Source: Modestobacter italicus (GTDB lineage: Bacteria > Actinomycetota > Actinomycetes > Mycobacteriales > Geodermatophilaceae). From it: a stretch of 64,000 nt of DNA. Positions 8,494 through 17,843 of the stretch are shown here, in pieces. Location of the stretch: NCBI RefSeq assembly GCF_000306785.1, contig NC_017955.1:434001-498000 (forward strand), read 5' to 3'. A program made the position numbers and the translations under genes. Numbering within the stretch: position 1 is the first letter of the stretch; each line of letters opens with the position of its first letter. Under the pieces are notes generated by a model. The model searched no databases. It saw only the letters and a list, made by a program, of their open reading frames with translations, and was not told where the DNA came from.

Positions 8494-11111
8494 GCCGCTG
8501 GACGACGGTGGCGGAACTGCCGCCCCCGCCCATGCCATCGGTGCTGCCGGCTCCGGTGGACACAGCGGTCAGGGCAACGACGAACGGGTCGACGGTCGGG
8601 ACGGGCAGCAGCCTGGTCTCCGTCTCGGTGGCACTCGTCGGCGGCCTGAGCTACGGCTGCAGCTTGCTGATGACCCACCTGCTCGGCGCGGCCGAGTACA
8701 GCAGCTACGCCGCCGCCCAGTCGCTGCTCGGCATGGTCGGGATCGTCGCTGCTGCGCTCACGCCGCTGCCCCTGGCGCACGCCGTTCGAACTCATCCGCG
8801 GGGTTCGAGAGGACGGCGGGATGGTGTCGCGTTCGCGTGGACCGTCGCCGCTGCCGCAGGTCTGCTGTCGGCGTTGGTCACCGGCGCGATCGCGACGACG
8901 TTCGCCGGCTCGGGGCTGGCACTGGCGGTCGGCGCCTCGGCGCTCGCGCTCTTCCTCATCGCGCCGATCGACGGTCTCCTCCAGGGGGAGCTGCGCTTCG
9001 TGCGGTTCGCCTCGATCAAGGTGGCTGAGATCGCCAGCCGGGTGGTCTTCAGCGTGGCCGCCGTCCTCCTCGGCTGGCACGCGGGTGGCGCGCTCGTCGG
9101 ATTCGCCGTCGGGGCGTTCGCCGTGCTCCTGATCGTCCCGCGTGCCCTGTGGCGCGACTCGGCGTGGCGCCCGCAGGTGCTCAGCGATCGGTGGAGGTGG
9201 GCCGAGACCGGCGACATCGCGCTCACCCAGCTGGTCGTCTCGGTGCTGATCGGCGCCGACGTCGTCCTGGTCGCGGTGCTCGGTGACGGCTCCGCGGCCG
9301 CCGCCGGCTACCAGGCGCTGTCCACGCTGGCGAAGGCCTCGGTCTACGTGGCGGCCGGAACGGCAGTCGTTGCCTTCCCGCTGCTCCGCAGCGCCGGCGT
9401 CGACGTCCACGACGTCGTGCGGTCGACGCTGCGCTCCTTCTCACTGCTCTCCCTGTCCGCGACCGCGGTCGTCGCCACCGTGCCGGGGGACCTGCTCGGG
9501 CTGGTGCTGCCGGCCCGCTACGCCGGGTCCGATGCACTGCTGCCGGCGCTCGCCGTCGCTGGCCTGGGGTACGCGACCATCGCGTTGCTGGCCACGGTGC
9601 TCCTCGGTCTGCGCGCGTACCGCCGCAGCCAGCTGGGTCTGCTCGGGGCCGCCCTCGTGCTGCCGGTGTCGATGCTGGTCGGCTGGGAGGCCGACTCGGT
9701 TCGCGGGCTCGCGCTCGGCGGTGCGCTCGGAGCCGTGGCGGCCGCTGCTGCCCTGTGGGCGCTCGCCACCCCGTTGCTCCCGTCGGGCAGCACCGCTCGG
9801 CTGGCCAGTTCTCTCGTCCTGGCGGCCGGGTTGTTCGCACTCCTGCAGGCAGCCCGCCCGCACCTCGTGGTGTGGCTGACCGCCGTGCTGGTGACCGGAT
9901 GCGCCGTGCTGATCGGGATGCGCCGTGGACCGAGGTCGGCGGCAGCAGTCGAGTCGGCGGCCGACATGCCGGGGCAGCGCGGGCTCCGTGTGCTGCACCT
10001 GGGCTTCGAGGACCCGGCCATGCCCGGCGCCGGCGGCGGCTCGCTGCGCACCCACGAGGTCAACCGTCGTCTGGCCACCCGCGATCACGTGACCGTGCTC
10101 GTGCAGCGGTTCCCCGGCGCGCTCGACCGGGTGCAGGACGGCGTCTCGTACCGGCACATCGGCATCGGCAACGGCGCGAACAGGCTGACCCGGTTGCTCG
10201 GCTACATGGTGTGCCTGCCCGCTGCCGTCCGCCGGCACGAGGCGGATGTCGTGGTGGAGGACTTCTTCGCGCCGATCTCCAGCCTCGGTGCCCCAGCGTG
10301 GACCGGTCGGCCGACCCTCGGCGTCGTCCAGTGGCTCAACGCCGAGGACAAGGCCCGCCAGTACAAGTTGCCCTTCCCGCTGGTCCAGAAGTGGGGCGTG
10401 CGCCGTCACCGACGGTTGGTCGCCGTCTCCCTCGACGTGGGGCAGCAGCTCCAGGCGCTGAACCCGGACGCCGAGGTGGACGTCATCGGCAACGCCGTGG
10501 CGCCCGAGGCGTTCGTCCCGCGACCTCGTCTCGGCGTGGACGTCGTCTTCGTGGGTCGGTTGGAGACCGAGCAGAAGGGGCTCGACCTCCTGCTGCACGG
10601 CTGGGCCGCGGCGTGCACCGACCTCGGCGCACGGCTGCTGGTCGCCGGTACCGGGCCGGACGAGCGGCGGTTGCGGGACCTCGCCGACGAGCTGGGCATC
10701 TCGAGCCAGGTCGACTTCCTGGGCTGGGTCAGCGGCGCGGAGAAGTACGAACTGCTCGCCTCCGCCCGGCTGGTCGCCATGCCCTCCCGGTTCGAGACCT
10801 TCGGGTTGGTCGCGCTGGAGGGCATGGCCACCGGTACGCCGGTGGTCGCCTTCGACCTGCCCTGTCTTCGTGAGCTGCTGCCCGAGGGCTGCGGCCATCG
10901 GGTGCCCGACATGACCGCCGATGCCTACGGCGAGGCCCTCCGCGCGCGGTACACGGACCTCGCCTGGCTCGAGCAGGCACGAGCTCGGGGGCGGGTGCTG
11001 GCCGGCCACTACGACTGGGATGCCGTCGCCGACCGGCAGCGCGCGGTGTACGCCGCTGTCGCCGGTGCCGCGGCATCGACTCACCCCGACCTCCGAGAGG
11101 CCATCCAGTGA
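8490..11111 (+). CDS. Flippase-glycosyltransferase fusion (Wzx-like + GT4)
   Basis: 873 residues in one uninterrupted frame. Residues about 35-480 form a polytopic membrane domain of roughly 12-14 hydrophobic spans, with features of the MOP/Wzx polysaccharide exporter group (GGLSYGCSLLMTHLLGAAEYSSYAAAQS near the start). After a short linker (RGPRSAAAVESA) a full GT4 domain begins near residue 499 (RVLHLGFEDP, then GAGGGSLRTHEV) and contains VGRLETEQKGLDLLL and SRFETFGLVALEGMATGTPVV (E-x7-E near residues 768-776). One chain could therefore both add the last sugar and flip the lipid-linked unit; that coupling is inference. GTG start at 8490; coupled at both ends. Confidence 0.88.
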   Translation: MSRWTTVAELPPPPMPSVLPAPVDTAVRATTNGSTVGTGSSLVSVSVALVGGLSYGCSLLMTHLLGAAEYSSYAAAQSLLGMVGIVAAALTPLPLAHAVRTHPRGSRGRRDGVAFAWTVAAAAGLLSALVTGAIATTFAGSGLALAVGASALALFLIAPIDGLLQGELRFVRFASIKVAEIASRVVFSVAAVLLGWHAGGALVGFAVGAFAVLLIVPRALWRDSAWRPQVLSDRWRWAETGDIALTQLVVSVLIGADVVLVAVLGDGSAAAAGYQALSTLAKASVYVAAGTAVVAFPLLRSAGVDVHDVVRSTLRSFSLLSLSATAVVATVPGDLLGLVLPARYAGSDALLPALAVAGLGYATIALLATVLLGLRAYRRSQLGLLGAALVLPVSMLVGWEADSVRGLALGGALGAVAAAAALWALATPLLPSGSTARLASSLVLAAGLFALLQAARPHLVVWLTAVLVTGCAVLIGMRRGPRSAAAVESAADMPGQRGLRVLHLGFEDPAMPGAGGGSLRTHEVNRRLATRDHVTVLVQRFPGALDRVQDGVSYRHIGIGNGANRLTRLLGYMVCLPAAVRRHEADVVVEDFFAPISSLGAPAWTGRPTLGVVQWLNAEDKARQYKLPFPLVQKWGVRRHRRLVAVSLDVGQQLQALNPDAEVDVIGNAVAPEAFVPRPRLGVDVVFVGRLETEQKGLDLLLHGWAAACTDLGARLLVAGTGPDERRLRDLADELGISSQVDFLGWVSGAEKYELLASARLVAMPSRFETFGLVALEGMATGTPVVAFDLPCLRELLPEGCGHRVPDMTADAYGEALRARYTDLAWLEQARARGRVLAGHYDWDAVADRQRAVYAAVAGAAASTHPDLREAIQ

Positions 11112-12682
11112 CCGCGATCGCGGAGCACCTGCCCACCGCACCCTCAGTCATCACCACCCACCGCACGCCGCGGGCGCGGCGGCTCGCCGGCGCGGTGTGG
11201 ACACTGCCCCTGGTCGCCGGGCTCGTCGCGCTGCTGGTGCGGGCGGTCGGGCTGCGCACCTCCAACGACGTGTTCATCGACGAGCTGCTGTACGCGCGGT
11301 TCGCCGACCAGGTCGCCCACGGGCAGTGGCCCGGTGCCGACGGAGTCCCCTTCTTCCTGCACCCGATCGGCTCGTTCGCACTGGACGGGCTGGTCGTCAG
11401 GGTCCTCGGGTTGTCCGGGTCGACGATCGACCTGGTCCTGCAGCTGCGCTGGGTCAACGCCGTGCTCGGGGCGCTCACCGTGGTGCTCGTCGCCGTCCTG
11501 GTCCGGCGGCTGGCCGGCCCCAGGATCGCGGTGCTCGCCGCGGTCGTCCTCGCGTTCGACCCCTTCGTGCTGCGCAGCAACGGCCGGGTCATGATCGAGA
11601 CACCGGCGGTCCTCTGGCTGCTCGCTGGGTGGCTGGTGCTGCTGATCGCACGGGAGCGCTCGCTGCAGCGCCCGGCGGTCCGGTGGGAGCTGGCAGCGGG
11701 GCTGCTGCTCGGTATGGCCCTGGTGACCAAGGACATGACGGTGGTGCCTGGCCTGGGCGCCGTGGCGCTGGCGGTGATGTGGCGACGGACGCTGCCGGTG
11801 TGGACGGCCGTGCGGGTGGGAGCGGCGGCCCTGGTGCCGTACCTGATCTCCATGGCCGTGGTCGCCTCTCTCGGGCTGCTCCCTGAGTGGGCGGAGCAGA
11901 AGCGCCTGGGCGCCGAGCGGATGCTCGGGATGCAGCAGACGACGGGCTTCAACGCCGCCGGTGGCGGGAGCCTGGGTTCGCGGCTCGTGGACGAGCTCGG
12001 GCGGTTCGGCACCAGCTACGTGCTGCTCGCTGTCTGCGTGCCGGCAGGTCTGGTCGCCTTGTTCAGCGTGGTCGCGGCCCGCCGGTTCATCGGGCTGATC
12101 GCGGTCTGCACCGGGGCGCTGGGTGTGTACGCCGTGGGCTTCGGGGCCGCCGAGGAGCAGTTCGGCTACTACGTCGTCGTCACGGCCGTGCTGGCTGTCG
12201 CGGTGGCGCTGCCCGAGTTGGTGGCTCGCCGTCAGGGTCTGCGGCGATCGGTGGCTGTGCTCGTCGTGCTGTTCACCGTGTCGAGCGTGGTGCTCGGTGT
12301 GCAGTCCCGTTTCGTCTCCGACGACTCGTTCCGCGAGGTGGAGGCGTGGCTGGGTGACGAGCTGCCGGTCGGTGCCGAGTTCGCCGTGACCGGGGATGCC
12401 GCCGAGCTGGCTTTCCCGGAGTACGCCGTGGCGCCGTCCCTGATGGACCTGCGCGATGACGGTGTCGACTACGTGCTCACCAACGGCAAGCCGGTGACCG
12501 AGGGCTACGGCTACGCCGCGCCGGAGCTTCTGGACTGGCTGGCCGCACACGCAATGCCGGTGCTCAGGGTCGAGGGGCCGAGCAATGGCGAGACCGTCGT
12601 GTGGCAGCTCGATCGGGACGCGGTCGACGACGCGGTCGACTCCGGCACGACGATCCCAGCGGTGCGCACCGCGGCTCGGTGA
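11108..12682 (+). CDS. GT39/PMT-like GT-C glycosyltransferase
   Basis: 524 residues with about ten to twelve membrane spans. In the first extracytoplasmic loop VFIDELLYARFADQVA carries the D58-E59 pair that is catalytic in GT-C enzymes of the PMT/ArnT class. These enzymes use polyprenyl-phosphate sugars and act on the outer face of the membrane, on proteins or glycolipids. A soluble C-terminal part (from about 400) follows. It is last in the operon 6194-12682 and could take the lipid-linked sugar made by the GT2 at 6194. The acceptor is unknown. GTG at 11108 overlaps the previous stop. Confidence 0.85.
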   Translation: MTAIAEHLPTAPSVITTHRTPRARRLAGAVWTLPLVAGLVALLVRAVGLRTSNDVFIDELLYARFADQVAHGQWPGADGVPFFLHPIGSFALDGLVVRVLGLSGSTIDLVLQLRWVNAVLGALTVVLVAVLVRRLAGPRIAVLAAVVLAFDPFVLRSNGRVMIETPAVLWLLAGWLVLLIARERSLQRPAVRWELAAGLLLGMALVTKDMTVVPGLGAVALAVMWRRTLPVWTAVRVGAAALVPYLISMAVVASLGLLPEWAEQKRLGAERMLGMQQTTGFNAAGGGSLGSRLVDELGRFGTSYVLLAVCVPAGLVALFSVVAARRFIGLIAVCTGALGVYAVGFGAAEEQFGYYVVVTAVLAVAVALPELVARRQGLRRSVAVLVVLFTVSSVVLGVQSRFVSDDSFREVEAWLGDELPVGAEFAVTGDAAELAFPEYAVAPSLMDLRDDGVDYVLTNGKPVTEGYGYAAPELLDWLAAHAMPVLRVEGPSNGETVVWQLDRDAVDDAVDSGTTIPAVRTAAR

Positions 12683-12846
12683 GCACGGTTGCGACAGACC
12701 GTCCATGGGCGGCCACGGTGAGGCAGGCGCAGCAGCCATGCAGGCCAAGGCGAGCCAGCGCTGGACTCGGGTCCGTCGTGCCGACGAGGCACCGCCTTTC
12801 GGGCCGCCTGTCCGGAGTGCCTTCGCGCCACCCGGTCGGTCAGCTC

Positions 12847-13788
12847 TTAGCCGGCGAGGGCGTCGATGAGCGAGTCGGCGAGGTCGTCCGGGACATCAGG
12901 GGCGGCGCTGGTCGGCGGAGTGGCCGTCGGTTCCGGTGACGTCGACGTCGTCGGGGTATCGGAGGGCGCGGGCGTCGTGGGTGCCGCCTCTGGCTGCGGC
13001 GTGGGCTTGGTCGGCGTCGGGGTGGTGTCGCCTTGCCACGGCCGGGGGTGATTCATCGTCGGCTGGCGGCTCGGTGCAGCGGACTGTGTCGCCACGGGCC
13101 CGCTCCCGGTGTTCGGCATGCTCGACGCCGTGATCGGCGAGCTGGCCGGGTGGCCGGTGCTCCCGGCAGCCGCTGCGGCCTCCGACGGCTTCGGAGCAAC
13201 CGTGATCGGGGCGTTGCTCGCCGCCAGACTGCTGCTGGTGGGGGAGTGGCCCGGGGGAGTTGCGGGCGACTGCGCTGCCGGATCGGGGCTGGCAGTGGCC
13301 GCAGCACTGACTCTGGGCGGGTCTTCCGAGGCGGAGTCGGTCTCCGGTGCCGGCACCGCCGTGTCGGGTGCCGCGACGGCGGGTAGGCCGATGGAGCTGG
13401 CGGTCACGGCGCCGGTGAGACCTTCGCCGCTGAGCGCCTCCAGGGTGTCCTGCGCATCATCCGGGTTGGCTGCCATGTCGGCCGCGATGGCGTCGTGCAG
13501 CCCGAGGTTGCTGGAGGATCGGGCAAGAACCGGAGCGACGGCGATGATGGCCAGGGCCGCGCAGGCCAGGAGTCGCTGAGGCGCCCGACTAAGGCGTTGC
13601 GGGACCAGGACGTACGGGTGCTCGGACGGAGCGACGGGGGCTGCGTGCCGTCGCCCGACGAGCTGAACGGTTGGTAGCGGGGACACGGACGCGACCGCCC
13701 GGTGCGGAACCATGTCGGCGAAGACGGGTGCCGTCTCGACGGGTCGGTGCCGGCCCGTGGTCTCCGGGCCCTGTCCTGCTTCGAGCAC
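12847..13788 (-). CDS. Single-span membrane protein with Ser/Thr/Pro/Ala-rich outer domain
   Basis: 313 residues. A cytoplasmic N-terminus of about 70 residues precedes one transmembrane helix (about 72-89: LLACAALAIIAVAPVLA). The remaining 220 residues are low complexity, rich in Ser, Thr, Pro and Ala, with TPTPTKPTPQP-type runs near the end and no domain I recognise. Such stretches are typical substrates for O-mannosylation, and a PMT-like gene ends 164 bases away on the other strand; that link is speculative. GTG at 13788 has GGGGAGAG upstream. No function can be assigned. Confidence 0.7.
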   Translation of the reverse strand: MLEAGQGPETTGRHRPVETAPVFADMVPHRAVASVSPLPTVQLVGRRHAAPVAPSEHPYVLVPQRLSRAPQRLLACAALAIIAVAPVLARSSSNLGLHDAIAADMAANPDDAQDTLEALSGEGLTGAVTASSIGLPAVAAPDTAVPAPETDSASEDPPRVSAAATASPDPAAQSPATPPGHSPTSSSLAASNAPITVAPKPSEAAAAAGSTGHPASSPITASSMPNTGSGPVATQSAAPSRQPTMNHPRPWQGDTTPTPTKPTPQPEAAPTTPAPSDTPTTSTSPEPTATPPTSAAPDVPDDLADSLIDALAG

Positions 13789-14271
13789 GCTCGTTCTCTC
13801 CCCGTGAGGCCGCCGACCGCAACCGACTGCCGCGACGATAAGTCGATTGGCGAACAGTGCCTAGACGATCACTGCGTGTCGTCGGCCGACACGCCGTCAC
13901 GTGCACGAACCGGCAGAGGAACCGTTCCAGCAGTCCAGGGGTGTCTGCTCCGGTCCGGCCCGGCTGCGGTCGTCAGCGTCAGGGTGCGCATCCGGCGTCT
14001 GCCGTGCTGTCGTCCGGAGCAGGCGGAACCACGGCGTGTCAGCCCGGGGCGCGCTGTGGGAGGTGCGCGTCGCCGGCGATGGGGTGCACGCGGTGGATCC
14101 CGATCTGGAATTGACGTGGCCGGGCAAGATGGGAACTGTCGGTCAAGACCTGGCCGCGCCCAACCCGGCGCACGGCCGCGCGCAGGGACTGCTGCCAGCG
14201 ATGGAGCAGTGCGCCGCCCGCTGCTCGGACTCCGGCAGCGCTCGAGCGGCGTCACCGACGGCGCCGGGCCC
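13789..14271. other. Gene-free region
   Basis: Between the Ser/Thr/Pro-rich protein gene and the 3' end of rmlB. Frames present here have poor codon pattern and no homology signs. I see no repeats or clear promoter. Confidence 0.4.
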
Positions 14272-15260
14272 TCAGGCGGTGGCGGCGGTGGCCTTGAGCG
14301 GTTCCCACCAGGCGCGGTTGTCCCGGTACCACTGCACGGTGAGTGCCAGGCCGTCCTCGAAGGGCATCCGGGGGGCGTAGCCCAGCGCGGCGGTCTTGGA
14401 GTAGTCCACGGAGTAGCGCAGGTCGTGGCCGCCGCCGCGGGGGTCGACGATGTGGTCGACGGAGGACCAGTCCCGGCCGGTGGCCGCCAGCAGCTTCTCC
14501 GTCAGCTCCCGGTTGGCAGTTCCCGGCCGCCGCCGATGTTGTAGAACTCCCCGGCCGCGCCCTGCTCGAGCACCAGCTGGATGCCGCGGCAGTGGTCGTC
14601 GACGAACAGCCAGTCCCGCACGTTCGCCCCCTCCCCGTACAGCGGCACGGAGAGGCCGTCGAGGAGGTTGGTGACGAACAGCGGGATCACCTTCTCCGGG
14701 AAGTGGTAGGGCCCGTAGTTGTTCGAGCAGCGGGTGATGGAGATGTCCAGCCCGTAGGTCTGGGCGTAGGCCCGGGCGATCAGGTCACTGCCCGCCTTCG
14801 CCGCGGAGTACGGCGAGTTGGGTTCCAGCAGGTGGTCCTCGGTCCAGGAGCCGTGCTCGATGGAGCCGTAGACCTCGTCGGTGGACACGTGCACGACGCG
14901 GCGGACCCGGTGGCGCAGCGCGGCGTCGAAGACCTGCTGGGCGCCCAGCACGTTGGTCAGCACGAACCCGGCGGCGCCGGTGAGGGAGCGGTCGACGTGG
15001 GACTCGGCGGCGAAGTTGACCACCACGTCGTGCCCGGGCAGGGCGGCGTCCAGGTCGGCGGCGGAGCAGATGTCGCCCTGCACGAACCGGTAGTTCGGGT
15101 CGTCGGCGACCGGGGCCAGGTTGGCGAGGTTGCCGGCGTAGGTGAGCTTGTCGAAGACGGTCACCTGCGCGTCCTCGAAACCGGGATAGCCACCGGTGAG
15201 CATGGTGCGCACGTAGTGCGAACCGATGAAGCCGGCACCGCCGGTGACCAGGACGCGCAT
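14272..15260 (-). pseudogene. rmlB: dTDP-glucose 4,6-dehydratase RmlB, disrupted by a one-base frameshift
   Basis: The first frame starts ATG at 15260 (MRVLVTGGAGFIGSHYVRT, NAD-binding GxxGxxG) and holds HVSTDEVYGSIE, the catalytic YSAAK and RCSNNYGPYHFPEK. It ends early at 14502, after GGGRELPTGS. The second frame then continues NRELTEKLLAATGRDW, a DPRGGGHD segment and PFEDGLALTVQWY to a stop at 14272. The span is 989 bases, one short of 330 codons, which is the normal RmlB size. Reading GGCAG near 14515-14519 as missing one base (CTGACC expected on the minus strand) restores the frame. RmlB makes dTDP-4-keto-6-deoxyglucose, the rhamnose precursor. A true mutation or a sequence error are both possible. 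Confidence 0.9.
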
Positions 15261-15956
15261 GACCGCAGACGCTAACCGGCGCAGGCGCCCCACCGGTGAC
15301 CAGGCTGTGACGATCCGGTCACTGGCGGTGCAACGGCTGGAGGGCATACGTCCGCCAGCCCACAGTCGTCCACCCCTGCCCGGACCCGGTGCAGAGCCGA
15401 CCGTGGGGAGGAGATCCGGCCGCCTCACCGAAGCGGCATGCACTTGAACGCCTCGGCGTGCTCGGCGGTGCCCGTTCCCGGCCGCATGTGCAGCCTCCGT
15501 GCGGGGACCTGGGAAGAGCGCACCCTCGAGCCCCGCCATTCTCGGGTCGACATCCCGTGGCTGTTCCCACCGGCACCTCAGGCTCGCAATGACGCGACTG
15601 CGATGAGGAAGGACGGCAGCGCTCCGTGTCGACCCGTATGCGTTGCGCTACTCCTTTACGAATCGGACCCGTAATTGTCCGTGTCGCCAGCACGAAGAGA
15701 CCTCGGGTGGGAAGGTGCTGGTCGACCGGAAGCTGTCAGGGAGATGGGCATACACCCGGGACCTGCGATTACGCTGCCCATCCCCGGGTGGACGGTTCCC
15801 TCGCGCGAGGGATGACGAATGCGGATCGTCTGGTCCTCGGACGACCGGTATGCCAGTCTCATCGGGACCACGGAATGGTGTCGGACGCACTTCCGGTACC
15901 CGTCCTCTCGCACTTCGTGAGGCCGCTGGGGCCGGTCGTCGGCCGATCGGCGAGTC
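15261..15956. other. Gene-free region, about 700 bp
   Basis: Upstream of rmlB and of the orphan at 15957. Codon pattern is poor in every frame. An AT-richer patch lies near 15650-15680. No repeat, tRNA or clear promoter was found. Confidence 0.4.
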
Positions 15957-16367
15957 ATGAGGTGTGGAGTGGGGTCACCGGCGGTCGATGCGCTGGAGTT
16001 CGCCGTCGAGACAGCGCTTTCCCCGGGCGAGATCCGTGCGGCCGGGAAGCAGGCGGCGACCGCGGGGCGCTTCGACGGTGCCATCCGGGAGAACCTGGTC
16101 ACCGCCGGGTCGGTGTCCTATGCGGTGGTCCACCCCGAGTCCCTCGCGACCCTGATGACCATGGTCGTCAGCTGGCACGAGCTGGGTGCTGAGCGGCGAC
16201 GCGTCACCCTCATCGTCCGGGGGCACGTCGTCGTCCGGGGACGGCTGCTGGGGGTGCCGGTCGGTCGCGCGAGCGTCCCGGCGCTCGAGCCGGCGGCGCA
16301 GTTCGCCAGCACGCTCCGAGGCCTGCTCGGAGAGTCGCGCATGCCCGGGAGCAGTTCGAACCGGTAG
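15957..16367 (+). CDS. Hypothetical protein (unrecognised family)
   Basis: 136 residues, no signal peptide or membrane span. GC is strongly concentrated at third codon positions from about residue 8 to 130, which supports real coding. The body has two helices rich in Ala (VDALEFAVETALSPGE; FDGAIRENLVTAGSVSYAVVHPE) and a beta-rich end (RRVTLIVRGHVVVRGRLLGVPVG). GTG at 15969, preceded by a purine-rich stretch, may be the real start. I do not recognise the family. It stands alone between two gene-free regions. Confidence 0.6.
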   Translation: MRCGVGSPAVDALEFAVETALSPGEIRAAGKQAATAGRFDGAIRENLVTAGSVSYAVVHPESLATLMTMVVSWHELGAERRRVTLIVRGHVVVRGRLLGVPVGRASVPALEPAAQFASTLRGLLGESRMPGSSSNR

Positions 16368-16704
16368 CCGAAAGTTACCGCCCAGTAGCTGTCCGTGGCG
16401 AGATCGGAACGTTCGGCAATCGTTCCGTCACTCGGTGTGAAGTCTCTCACACTCGAGAGTCTCGCCGCGGAAGCGCTGAAGTCGATCTGTCGACCTTCCG
16501 TGCAGGTCGGCCCCGCGTGTCGCGCTCTGTAGTCGGTCCGTGCACCGTCCGTTGACAATCCGGCGCGCGCCGCGGCTGACGCGGCGGGCTGGCAGGCGAT
16601 GGGTCAGAGACGGTCTACTCGCCGTGCACCCCGTGGAGGCCGGCTCATCGGCGAACGTCCTCGTGCGGCACCGGAACCGGTACCGATCGGAATGAGGTCT
16701 GACC
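16368..16704. other. Gene-free region before the pyruvyl/GT4 operon
   Basis: No supported frame. It includes an AT-richer patch around 16380-16460 and probably the promoter of the operon starting at 16705, but no hexamers can be assigned. Confidence 0.35.
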
Positions 16705-17652
16705 GTGACAGCCCTGATGGTCGCGAACGATGGCGGCCACCTCATGCAGTTGGTCACCCTGGCCCCCCGCCTGCCGGTCGACGAGGACCGGTTGTGGATG
16801 ACCGTCCCCACGGCGCAGACGCGCTCCCTGCTGAGCGGGCAGCGCGTGCACTGGATGGCACCCGCCCCGACCCGGGACTGGGCGGCCGTGGTCCGCAACG
16901 CCTGGGAGTCCCGCCAGGCCTTCAAGACGGAGGACATCACCGCAGTCGTCAGCACCGGTGCGAGCCTGGCGCTGTCCGTCCTCCCGATGGCCCGTACCCA
17001 TGGCATCCCTTGCTACTACCTGGAGAGTGCCACCCGAGTGCACGGTCCGTCCCTGTCAGGTCGCTTGCTCCGTCGGGTCCCCGGCATCAGCCTCTTCACG
17101 CAGCACGAGTCGTGGTCAGATCGGCACTGGTCCTACGGCGGGTCCGTGTTCGACGGCTACGAAGGCGTCAGCCTCGAGCGGGCCGACGACACCGTCGCAC
17201 TGCACAAGGTGGTGGTGTCGCTGGGGACGTCGGAGTCCTTCGGCTTCCGGCGACTCGTCGAGAGGCTGCTCGCCGTCCTGCCCGTGGACACCGACGTGCT
17301 CTGGCAGACCGGTTCCACGGACGTCGCCGGACTGGGCATCGACGCCCGGCCGCGGGTGCCCGCAGCGGAGCTGTTCGAGGCCATGGCCGACGCTGACGTG
17401 GTCGTCGCCCATGCCGGCACCGGCAGTGCGCTGGCGGCCCTGCAGGCGGGGAAGTTCCCGGTCCTGGTCCCGCGACGTCCGGAGCACGGCGAACACGTCG
17501 ACGACCACCAGTTGCAGATCGCCGGCATGCTCGGGGAGCGGGGTCTCGCGGCCACCGCTGAGGTCGACGGTGTCACGTCCGACCTGCTGCTGGCCGCGGC
17601 CGGGACCCGGGTCCGTCGGCGCGGTGACGCAGCCCCCTTCGCGCTGGTCTGA
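16705..17652 (+). CDS. Alg14-Alg13-like fused glycosyltransferase
   Basis: 315 residues. The N-terminal half resembles Alg14 (membrane-side partner): MVANDGGHLMQL is the glycine-rich start, then ITAVVSTGASLALSVLPMA and YYLESATRV. The C-terminal half from about residue 168 resembles Alg13/GT28: KVVVSLGTSESFGF, then VVVAHAGTGSALAALQAGK (nucleotide-sugar binding) and RRPEHGEHVDDHQ. In many bacteria these are two genes (EpsE/EpsF, CpsF/CpsG-like); here they are fused. Likely adds the second sugar to the lipid-linked primer, often GlcNAc, Glc or Gal; the sugar is not predictable. GTG at 16705 with TGAGGT upstream. Confidence 0.85.
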   Translation: MTALMVANDGGHLMQLVTLAPRLPVDEDRLWMTVPTAQTRSLLSGQRVHWMAPAPTRDWAAVVRNAWESRQAFKTEDITAVVSTGASLALSVLPMARTHGIPCYYLESATRVHGPSLSGRLLRRVPGISLFTQHESWSDRHWSYGGSVFDGYEGVSLERADDTVALHKVVVSLGTSESFGFRRLVERLLAVLPVDTDVLWQTGSTDVAGLGIDARPRVPAAELFEAMADADVVVAHAGTGSALAALQAGKFPVLVPRRPEHGEHVDDHQLQIAGMLGERGLAATAEVDGVTSDLLLAAAGTRVRRRGDAAPFALV

Positions 17653-17843
17653 TCCGCCCCAGGTCCATCGGCCGGGCTGTCTCCGTCGCGGGCTCGGCAG
17701 GTCCTGGGCCGGACTCGCGGCGCATCGCCGGTCGTCCCGCCGTCCTCCGTGCACCCACCCGACCACAGGCAGCCGTGATCCCGCGGGATCGGTCGTGCCC
17801 TGTAGCGGCCGGGTCGACCCCTCGTCCTCCTGGAAGGAGCTCA

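Noticed and set aside
7512-11141. Two long minus-strand frames (632 and 566 codons)
   Set aside because: Antisense to the GT4 and flippase-GT4 genes; composition is typical of reverse-complement shadows, no domain seen.
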